Assembly (NCBI GenBank): GCA_028706735.1
Contig: JAQTVS010000053.1
Coordinates: 1 to 12,156 of the forward strand
DNA from: Thiomonas sp.
GTDB taxonomy: Bacteria > Pseudomonadota > Gammaproteobacteria > Burkholderiales > Burkholderiaceae_C
DNA: 12,156 nucleotides
Direction: 5' to 3'
Under the pieces are notes generated by a model that ran no database searches, had not been told where the DNA came from, and saw only the letters and a list, made by a program, of their open reading frames with translations. Position numbers and translations under genes: made by a program. Below are positions 6,818 to 12,156 of the stretch, one piece after another. The first letter of the stretch is position 1. The number at the start of each line of letters is the position of its first letter.

Positions 6818-7189
6818 TCAGGCGCGGGCGACGATGAGCACGCCCACGATGATGACGGCAATGCCGACGAGTTTCTGCACAGTGAGCGCCTCGCCGAACA
6901 GCCACCACGCGGCAAACGCGGTGACCACGTAGCCCAGCGACAGCATGGGGTAGGCGATGGAGACCTGCACCCGCGTGAGCGCCAAAATCCACACCACGAC
7001 GGAGACCGCGTAAAACGTCAGGCCCAGCAGGATCTGCCATTGCAGCGCGAAGTGCAGACCGGCATGCCAGAGATTGCTCGCGGTGAAGTTGAAGCGGCCA
7101 ACCGTCTCGGCGCCGGACTTGATGAGCAGTTGCGCTGCGGCGTTCAGCAGCACACCTGTCAGCACGAGAGCGAAGGCGACGGCGCTCAT
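6818..7189 (-). CDS. SMR/EamA-type membrane protein, ArnE/ArnF-like flippase
   Basis: 123-residue protein with four predicted membrane helices (about 3-20, 46-70, 73-93 and 101-120), the small multidrug resistance fold. In enterobacteria, two such proteins (ArnE and ArnF) are proposed to flip undecaprenyl-phosphate-L-Ara4N across the inner membrane. The first helix reads LLNAAAQLLIKSGA, and the membrane glutamate of drug-exporting EmrE (Glu14) is missing. That favours lipid flipping over drug export. The start MSAVAFALVLTG (ATG 7187-7189) overlaps the arnT stop by 4 nt (ATGA). Only one SMR gene is present, so it may act as a homodimer. The function is inferred from position and fold. Confidence 0.85.
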   Translation of the reverse strand: MSAVAFALVLTGVLLNAAAQLLIKSGAETVGRFNFTASNLWHAGLHFALQWQILLGLTFYAVSVVVWILALTRVQVSIAYPMLSLGYVVTAFAAWWLFGEALTVQKLVGIAVIIVGVLIVARA

Positions 7190-8991
7190 CGAACAGTCCC
7201 GGGAGCAGGAGGTGTCAACGACTCGCCGACGTTCCAATCGGCGGGCAAGCTGGCGGCCGCAGCCTGCGCCGCAGCGCCATAGTCTTGCCCCGGCTTGGCA
7301 ATGACAATGAATCGGGTCGTGCGATAGATCACGGTCATGGGGACGTGCAAAGCCTGCAGCGCAGGCAGGGTGGACGGTGGCATCAGTGCCAGCGGCAGTT
7401 TGTCCGCCTCCCAGCGTTTGGCGAAATCGGCGTAAGTCGGCACCCAGAGCGCGGGCTGCTGCGCGATGCCGAAGTGCAATTCGCCCTGGTACTCCACCAA
7501 CGTGACGGTGCGGTCGAGGTAGAACGGCAGGGTCTGGTCATAGGTGCTCACGGTGTAGAACGGCTGGCCCGGATGAATCCAGGGGCGGATTGCGTTCACC
7601 ACGTCCTTGGTCGAGGCGGTGCGGCCCAGAATTTGGAATTGCTGGATGCCAAGGGAAAACCCCAGGGTCATCGCCACGCCGACGAGGAGCACCGCCGCCG
7701 TACGCCGCTCCTGCGCTTCCCAGCGCCAGGCCAGCAGGCCGCTGCCCAGCGCCAGCACGGCGGTGACTTCCAGCCACCAGCCAAACTGCTGATACAGCGC
7801 GCCGGGCGTAATGGCATTGCCCAGACGATGCAACTGCGTGAAGCCGACCACTGCCGCCAGTCCCAGCAGCGCCAGCAGAGCAAACTGCCAGCGCAGCGCT
7901 CTGGGCCGTGCCCGGTCGAGATAGTCTGCGATCAGCAGCGCAATCGCCGGGAAGACGGGCAGGATGTAGGACGGCAGCTTGGATTTGGAGATGCTGAAAA
8001 ACACAAAAATGAACACCGCCCAGATGAGCAGCATGCCTTGGGCATGCAGAGTGCGGCCCTGTGCGCCGCCAAATGCCGCGCCACGCAGGGCGGGCTGGGA
8101 CGCGCTTTTCCACAGCGCCGGAACCAGGCTGCCCAGCCAGGGCAGCACGCCCAGAATCAGGATGGGAAGGAAATACCACCACGGGCCGGGGCGTTTGAGT
8201 TCGCTGGTGAGAAAGCGGGTGAACTGCTGGTAGATGAAAAAATAATCGAAAAACTCGGGGTTGCGCAGCTGCACCCAGATGAACCAGGGGGCGGCAATCG
8301 CCAGAAAGATCAGCAGGCCGCTGACGATATAAAGCCGCGTCCACAACGCCCAGTCGCGGTAAATCAGGGTGTAGAGCACGAGCGCGGCGCCGGGCAGCAG
8401 AATGCCGATCAGTCCTTTGGACAGCATGGCCAGCGCCATGGAAGCCCAGCAGGCCCACATCCACCAGCGGGTCTGGGCACGGCTGGCATCAGGCCGCTGC
8501 GCGAGCAGAAAGGCCATCAGACTCGCGGACATGGTGGCGGCGGTGCCCATGTCCAGCGTGTTGATGTGGCTCATCGCGTTCCAGTAAAACATGCTGGCGA
8601 GCACCGCAGCGGCAAACACCCCGGTGCGGCGGTTAAACAGGCGCGTTCCGGCCCAGCCGGTGAACAGCACGGAGAACAGGCCGGTGAGCCCAGTCCACAG
8701 CCGCGCCTGCCATTCGCCGAAGCCGAACACTTCGTAGCTCACCGCGGTCGCCCAGTATTGCAGCGGCGGCTTCTCGAAGTATTTGAAGCCGTCGAGCCGC
8801 GGGGTGACCCAGTCGCCCGTCACCACCATTTCGCGCGGAATTTCTGCATAGCGGCCTTCGTCCGTAGGCACCAGATCGCGCCATCCCAGCGTGCCCAGCC
8901 ACAACACGACGAGGGCGGCGAACAGCACCCAGACCAGGCCGCGGCCGGGGCCGGGATCGGAGGCGGAAAAGTCTTGTGAGGAATGCGACAT
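7186..8991 (-). CDS. arnT: Lipid A L-Ara4N transferase (GT83)
   Basis: 601-residue polytopic inner-membrane glycosyltransferase of the PMT/GT83 superfamily. It moves L-Ara4N from undecaprenyl phosphate to lipid A phosphates on the periplasmic side, reducing binding of cationic peptides. The first helix is at about 18-37. The first periplasmic loop then has the DEGRYAEIPREM motif (44-55, acidic Asp44/Glu45) and YFEKPPLQYW (71-80), both hallmarks of the family. About a dozen hydrophobic helices fill the region up to about 440, followed by a soluble C-terminal domain. It is slightly longer than the enterobacterial protein (about 550). The ATG at 8989-8991 fits the family N-terminus, but its Shine-Dalgarno is poor. 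It is the first gene of the operon, so the arn promoter should lie in 8992-9128. Confidence 0.93.
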   Translation of the reverse strand: MSHSSQDFSASDPGPGRGLVWVLFAALVVLWLGTLGWRDLVPTDEGRYAEIPREMVVTGDWVTPRLDGFKYFEKPPLQYWATAVSYEVFGFGEWQARLWTGLTGLFSVLFTGWAGTRLFNRRTGVFAAAVLASMFYWNAMSHINTLDMGTAATMSASLMAFLLAQRPDASRAQTRWWMWACWASMALAMLSKGLIGILLPGAALVLYTLIYRDWALWTRLYIVSGLLIFLAIAAPWFIWVQLRNPEFFDYFFIYQQFTRFLTSELKRPGPWWYFLPILILGVLPWLGSLVPALWKSASQPALRGAAFGGAQGRTLHAQGMLLIWAVFIFVFFSISKSKLPSYILPVFPAIALLIADYLDRARPRALRWQFALLALLGLAAVVGFTQLHRLGNAITPGALYQQFGWWLEVTAVLALGSGLLAWRWEAQERRTAAVLLVGVAMTLGFSLGIQQFQILGRTASTKDVVNAIRPWIHPGQPFYTVSTYDQTLPFYLDRTVTLVEYQGELHFGIAQQPALWVPTYADFAKRWEADKLPLALMPPSTLPALQALHVPMTVIYRTTRFIVIAKPGQDYGAAAQAAAASLPADWNVGESLTPPAPGTVR

Positions 8992-9128
8992 GTAGAAAAT
9001 TAAGGACAGTGCAAGGCCGGTGCAGGCCGCTGACGATCTGCCGGATAGCCGAGCATGGTAACGGGCGATGCCTTGCAGTCCACTGAGGGAAGGTGCTGCA
9101 ATGGGCGGGAGACAAGCAGGAGATCATC
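8992..9128. promoter_or_regulatory. Divergent arnT/aidB control region
   Basis: This 137-bp gap lies between the divergently transcribed arnT and aidB and must contain both promoters. No convincing -35/-10 pair was found on either strand. On the minus strand, CTTAAT lies about 7 bp before the arnT ATG and resembles one half of a PmrA box, but no second half follows at the proper spacing. A 6-bp inverted repeat TTGCAG / CTGCAA with a 17-base gap lies at 9073-9101, and a near-direct repeat (GTGCAAGGCCG / GTGCAGGCCG) at about 9009-9029. Their meaning is unknown. Confidence 0.4.
9118..9122 (+). promoter_or_regulatory. aidB ribosome binding site
   Basis: AGGAG lies 6 bases before the ATG at 9129. 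It decides in favour of this start over the in-frame upstream GTG at 9093. Confidence 0.8.
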
Positions 9129-10763
9129 ATGACCTGGCCAACCCACGCCGTGACCAATCAGGCGCCGCCCTTGCAAGATTACAACCTCTTCACCGCCGAT
9201 CCCGCCTTGCGCGAGGCGCTTGTGCGCGGGGGCGCTGAGTGGGCGCAAGACGCTCTGGCGCAGCAGGGCGCGGAACTCGGCGCCGCGTTCAGCTACGACC
9301 AGGGCCGGCTGGCCAATCAGCATGAACCCACGCTCCGCGCCTTCGATGCCCGGGGCTTCCGCCGCGACCAGATCGAGCTTCACCCCGCTTGGCACGCGCT
9401 GATGGCCGCCATCGCCCGACGCGGCCTGCACACCGGCCCGTGGGCGCACCCCCGGCCCGGCGCGCATGCGGCGCGGGCGGCGGGATTCATTCTGCAGACG
9501 CAGATCGAGGCCGGGTCGATGTGCCCGACCACCATGACTTATGGCGCAATTCCCGCCCTGTCGCGCGATGCGATGCTGGCGCGCGACTGGCTGCCCACCC
9601 TGCTGCGGCCTGAATATGATCCGCGCGATCTGCCGCTGGCGCAAAAGCGTGGCGGCCTGATCGGCATGGGGATGACCGAAAAGCAGGGCGGCTCCGATCT
9701 GCGCAGCAACACCACCCGCGCCGAGCCTGATGGCGCGGGCGCCTGGCGCCTGACCGGCCACAAATGGTTTTTCTCCGCGCCGCAATGTGATGCGCACCTC
9801 GTTCTGGCGCAGACGCCGGGGGGCTTGAGTTGCTTTTTCGTGCCCCGATGGGCGCCGGACGGCGGCAAGAACCCGGTGCTGATCCAGCGCCTCAAAGACA
9901 AGCTGGGCAACCGTTCCAACGCCTCCGCCGAAGTGGAGTTTCAGGGCGCGTGGGGACATCTGCTGGGCGAAGAAGGGCGCGGCGTGCCCACCATCCTGGA
10001 GATGGGAACCTACACCCGGCTGGACTGCGTGCTCGGCACCACCGGACTGATGCGCCAGGCGTTGAGTCAGGCGGTGCATTACGCGCGGCATCGCCAAGCG
10101 TTCGGCGCAGCGCTGATCGACCAGCCGCTGATGCGCAACGTGCTGGCCGACATGGCGCTGGAAGTGGAAGCCGCCATCGCCCTGGCCCTGCGGCTGGCGC
10201 AGGCCTTCGATGCGCAGCACGACGAGGCGCAGTTGTTATTGCGTCGCCTGCTGACTCCGGCGGGAAAGTTCCGCATCTGCAAACGCGGCCCCGAGCTTGC
10301 GGCCGAGGCGATGGAAGTGCTGGGCGGAAACGGCTATGTGGAAGACGATGTGCAGGCCCGCATCTATCGTGAAATGCCGGTGAATTCCATCTGGGAAGGC
10401 TCGGGCAACGTGATGTGCCTGGACGTGCTGCGCGCCCTGGGCAAGAATTCGCGCACCGCCGATGCACTCATGGCCGAACTCGCTCCGGCGCAGGGCCGCA
10501 ACGCCCATTTCGACGCGCATTTGCGGCGCCTGTCCAACGTCCTGCGCAGCACCGACGATCTGCAGAGCCGCGCCCGGTCAATCACTCACGACCTTGTGCT
10601 GGCGGTGCAGGCCGCGCTGCTGCTGCGGCATGCGCCCGAATCCATCGCCCAGACGTTCTGCTCCACCCGCCTCGGTGAAGAGTGGGGCGGCGGCTTCGGC
10701 ACGCTGCCGCACACCGCCGATATTGAGACTCTGCTCGACCGGGCGCTGCAGACGGTCAACTGA
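9129..10763 (+). CDS. aidB: AidB-type acyl-CoA dehydrogenase homologue
   Basis: 544-residue FAD protein, similar in length to E. coli AidB (541). E. coli AidB is part of the Ada response to DNA alkylation and binds double-stranded DNA; its exact chemistry is unsettled. The acyl-CoA dehydrogenase fold is clear. GMGMTEKQGGSDLRSN (179-194) is the FAD-binding middle segment and HKWFFSAPQCD follows. YARHRQAFG (318-326) and the AMEVLGGNGYVED segment (394-406) lie in the C-terminal helical domain. The catalytic-base position is Glu423 in IWEGSGNVMCLDVLR, which is the AidB signature. The extra C-terminal part after about 440, basic in places, corresponds to AidB's DNA-binding region and is absent from ordinary acyl-CoA dehydrogenases. 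It is transcribed divergently from arnT. The stop abuts the tonB stop directly. Confidence 0.92.
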   Translation: MTWPTHAVTNQAPPLQDYNLFTADPALREALVRGGAEWAQDALAQQGAELGAAFSYDQGRLANQHEPTLRAFDARGFRRDQIELHPAWHALMAAIARRGLHTGPWAHPRPGAHAARAAGFILQTQIEAGSMCPTTMTYGAIPALSRDAMLARDWLPTLLRPEYDPRDLPLAQKRGGLIGMGMTEKQGGSDLRSNTTRAEPDGAGAWRLTGHKWFFSAPQCDAHLVLAQTPGGLSCFFVPRWAPDGGKNPVLIQRLKDKLGNRSNASAEVEFQGAWGHLLGEEGRGVPTILEMGTYTRLDCVLGTTGLMRQALSQAVHYARHRQAFGAALIDQPLMRNVLADMALEVEAAIALALRLAQAFDAQHDEAQLLLRRLLTPAGKFRICKRGPELAAEAMEVLGGNGYVEDDVQARIYREMPVNSIWEGSGNVMCLDVLRALGKNSRTADALMAELAPAQGRNAHFDAHLRRLSNVLRSTDDLQSRARSITHDLVLAVQAALLLRHAPESIAQTFCSTRLGEEWGGGFGTLPHTADIETLLDRALQTVN

Positions 10764-11546
10764 TCAATTCAGAATGCGGAACTTGATGGGCACCAGCACC
10801 CAGGAGGTGATGGCCTGCCCGTTGCGGGTGGCGGCGACGAAGCGCCATTGCGCCACCGTGGCTTCGGCCGCCTCGTCCAGCCGGGAATAGCCAGTGGAGG
10901 ACATGAGCTTGACCTGCAAGGCGCGCCCGTCCGGGCCCACCTGCACCTTGAGCAGCGCCGTGCCTTCCTCTCCCAGTTGCCGCGACAGGCGGGGATAGGG
11001 CGGCGGCGGATTATCCAGATACTCTGCCTTGTAAGACGCTGCGGTTTCCACGGCTGGTGCCGCGGTGGGTGGCGCAGAGGCTGCTGCGACCGCTGGCGTG
11101 CGGCCCGGTTCGGTTTCGGGACTGGGCGCAGCAGGTTTGAGCGCTGGCGTCTGGTGTGGTGTTGGCGTGCGGGTTGGTGGCTCTCGCACAGGCTGATCTG
11201 CGTGAGGCGCAGCAATGGGCGCAACCGATGTGGTTGCGGCGTGCGGCGTGGGCGGGGGTTGTTTGACTTGGGCGGGCTTGTGCGCAGTGATCTTGGGTGC
11301 GGCTTGGGCGGCTTTCGGCCGGGGCGGAGCGGGACGCGCCGGTTTTGGCGCAGGCGCAGGCGCCGGCGGCTTGGGAAGTGGTTTCGCGGGCTCCAGCATC
11401 ACCCAGTCCAGACGTTGCTCGGGTTTGCTCGGCGGCGCGGCGGGGGGGAACGCCAGCCAGGCCAGCAGCAGCCCGTGGGCGAGCAGCACGATCAGGGCAA
11501 TCGCGAATAGAGGCAGTGGACGGGGCAGGGGGGAGAGGGTGTTCAT
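10764..11546 (-). CDS. tonB: TonB-family energy transducer
   Basis: 260-residue protein anchored in the inner membrane and spanning the periplasm. It would pass proton-motive energy from ExbB/ExbD to TonB-dependent outer-membrane receptors. There is one N-terminal helix (about 11-33) containing His24, at the place of the conserved membrane histidine of TonB (E. coli His20). A long Pro/Ala/Lys-rich rigid spacer covers about 35-170. A TonB C-terminal domain (about 172-258) includes NPPPPYPRLSRQLGEEGTALLK and WRFVAATRNGQ. The ATG at 11544-11546 gives a compact cytoplasmic end. A TTG start 18 codons upstream is also possible, but it would overlap the -10-like sequence, and neither start has a good Shine-Dalgarno. 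No exbB or exbD is nearby, so the receptor partner is unknown. Confidence 0.88.
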   Translation of the reverse strand: MNTLSPLPRPLPLFAIALIVLLAHGLLLAWLAFPPAAPPSKPEQRLDWVMLEPAKPLPKPPAPAPAPKPARPAPPRPKAAQAAPKITAHKPAQVKQPPPTPHAATTSVAPIAAPHADQPVREPPTRTPTPHQTPALKPAAPSPETEPGRTPAVAAASAPPTAAPAVETAASYKAEYLDNPPPPYPRLSRQLGEEGTALLKVQVGPDGRALQVKLMSSTGYSRLDEAAEATVAQWRFVAATRNGQAITSWVLVPIKFRILN

Positions 11547-11585
11547 CAAACGGGACGGCGCCGAAGACTTTGCATCAACCGCATG

Positions 11586-11593
11586 AATATAAT
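11586..11593. promoter_or_regulatory. Overlapping -10-like boxes for carA (+) and tonB (-)
   Basis: The plus strand has a perfect TATAAT at 11588-11593, suitable as the carA -10. The minus strand of 11586-11591 reads TATATT, one mismatch from consensus and about 40 bp before the tonB ATG. Neither strand has a good -35 at 16-18 bp spacing. The two polymerases would compete for the same 8 bp if both are used. Confidence 0.45.
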
Positions 11594-11701
11594 CTGACAA
11601 ATTTTGTGCGCCTGAAGCGTCGCCGTCCTGCGGCGAACACCAAGGGAGCGCGAAGGACGGGCAAGTCGGCTGTCAAAGCGCTTGCCGCGGCCCGCGCCCC
11701 A

Positions 11702-11744
11702 GGTTCGCCAGCCCGGCCAATCCGGCCATCCAGGCTGGCGAACC
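11702..11744 (+). repeat. Large perfect hairpin in carA leader
   Basis: GGTTCGCCAGC at 11702-11712 and GCTGGCGAACC at 11734-11744 form a perfect 11-bp stem. The 21-base loop carries CCGGCC twice. No T run follows, so it is not an intrinsic terminator. It lies 34 bases before the carA ATG and 22 bases before its Shine-Dalgarno, where it could affect translation, RNA stability or protein binding. Confidence 0.6.
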
Positions 11745-11766
11745 ATTCCAATATCCGGGCGCTCAC

Positions 11767-11772
11767 CGGAGA
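11767..11772 (+). promoter_or_regulatory. carA ribosome binding site
   Basis: CGGAGA has its GGAG core 7 bases before the ATG at 11779. That spacing favours this start over the second in-frame ATG at 11788. Confidence 0.75.
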
Positions 11773-11778
11773 ATTTTC

Positions 11779-12156
11779 ATGTTGCCCATGCTGCCCAAAG
11801 CCGTTCTGGTTCTCGCCGACGGCTCGATTTTTCGCGGACTTTCCATCGGTGCAACGGGGCAGACCGTCGGTGAAGTGGTGTTCAACACAGCCATCACCGG
11901 CTACCAGGAAATCCTCACCGATCCGAGCTACTGTCGCCAGATCGTCACCCTCACTTACCCGCACATCGGGAACGTGGGCGTCAACGCGCAGGATGTGGAG
12001 GCCGCCAAGGTGCATGCCGCGGGGCTCATCATCAAAGACCTTCCCGCGCTGTTGTCCAACTACCGCAGCCAGCAATCACTGGATGCTTATCTGCGCGAAC
12101 AGGACACTGTCGCCATCGGTGGAATCGATACCCGCCGTCTCACCCGCCACCTGCGC
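11779..12156 (+). CDS. carA: Carbamoyl-phosphate synthase small subunit (partial)
   Basis: The first 126 codons of CarA are present and the gene runs off the window end; the E. coli protein is 382 residues. CarA is the glutaminase subunit that supplies ammonia to CarB for carbamoyl phosphate, used in arginine and pyrimidine synthesis. The visible part is the N-terminal CPSase small-chain domain. It has [20 protein letters not shown], then [15 protein letters not shown] and [14 protein letters not shown], all nearly identical to E. coli CarA. The glutaminase domain with its catalytic cysteine is beyond the window. The start [15 protein letters not shown] has two methionines, and the first is chosen for its Shine-Dalgarno. 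The leader has a perfect TATAAT and a strong hairpin. carB is expected downstream. Confidence 0.97.
   Translation, partial: MLPMLPKAVLVLADGSIFRGLSIGATGQTVGEVVFNTAITGYQEILTDPSYCRQIVTLTYPHIGNVGVNAQDVEAAKVHAAGLIIKDLPALLSNYRSQQSLDAYLREQDTVAIGGIDTRRLTRHLR

Larger units (their letters stand above)
11547..11778. other. tonB/carA divergent spacer and carA leader
   Basis: This 232-bp non-coding gap lies between divergent tonB and carA. It holds overlapping -10-like boxes near 11586-11593. Three inverted repeats then follow in the carA leader: CCGTCCT/AGGACGG at 11623-11629 and 11654-11660; GGCAAG/CTTGCC at 11660-11665 and 11681-11686; and the large 11-bp hairpin at 11702-11744. The leader would be about 180 nt if transcription starts just after the TATAAT. 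No leader peptide was recognised. Confidence 0.5.

Noticed and set aside
7285..8979. 564-codon open plus-strand frame opposite arnT
   Set aside because: It is a mirror frame of the conserved arnT gene, rich in Gln, His, Arg and Gly, with no recognisable motif. Long antisense frames are expected at this GC content.
8992..9005. PmrA box upstream of arnT
   Set aside because: One CTTAAT half-site is present on the minus strand, but no second half at 5-bp spacing, and it is too close to the start codon for a normal activator site.
9000..10220. 406-codon minus-strand frame opposite aidB running toward arnT
   Set aside because: It is antisense to aidB, which has a ribosome binding site and full family conservation. 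There is no motif support.

Overview
The window is GC-rich chromosomal DNA from a proteobacterium. The best fit is a betaproteobacterium of the Burkholderiales type. Supporting this are the trxA-rho-rpmE(type B L31) order, a Rho that starts MHLSELK, and a polymyxin-type arn cluster in which ArnA is split into two genes. I cannot fix the genus from sequence alone. Almost every base is coding or a short regulatory gap. No mobile element, CRISPR array, tRNA or rRNA gene was seen.

Layout, left to right. Positions 1-157 hold the far end of the first transcription unit, with a good intrinsic terminator (81-103) for the minus-strand gene rpmE2 (158-418). Continuing upstream on the minus strand are rho (533-1795), a 225-bp rho leader with a striking pyrimidine tract and hairpins, trxA (2021-2350), and the small SRP RNA gene ffs (about 2511-2610), which is not protein coding. 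Beyond ffs lies a compact six-gene minus-strand operon (2674-8991). In transcription order it is arnT, an SMR-type ArnE/F-like gene, arnB, arnC, a free-standing ArnA formyltransferase and a free-standing ArnA dehydrogenase/decarboxylase. Four of its five junctions are 4-nt start/stop overlaps and the fifth is a 10-nt gap. The whole block from 8991 down to 158 is therefore on one strand.

Across a 137-bp divergent gap, the plus strand carries aidB (9129-10763). It converges tail-to-tail on a minus-strand tonB-like gene (10764-11546) with no spacer at all between the stop codons. A 232-bp divergent region then separates tonB from carA (11779 onward, cut by the window end). That region contains overlapping -10-like boxes for both strands and a large perfect hairpin in the carA leader.

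How the genes work together: the arn genes would convert UDP-glucuronate to UDP-L-Ara4N, formylate it, load it on undecaprenyl phosphate, flip it and transfer it to lipid A, lowering the surface negative charge. The one expected step with no gene here is ArnD, the deformylase. The trxA-rho-rpmE2 and ffs genes are housekeeping (redox, transcription termination, ribosome, protein targeting). aidB is linked to alkylation protection, tonB to outer-membrane energy transduction, and carA to arginine/pyrimidine synthesis. I found no clearly new multi-gene system. The most interesting signals are the missing arnD, the rho leader, the carA leader hairpin, and the ffs gene sitting directly behind the arn operon without a visible terminator.
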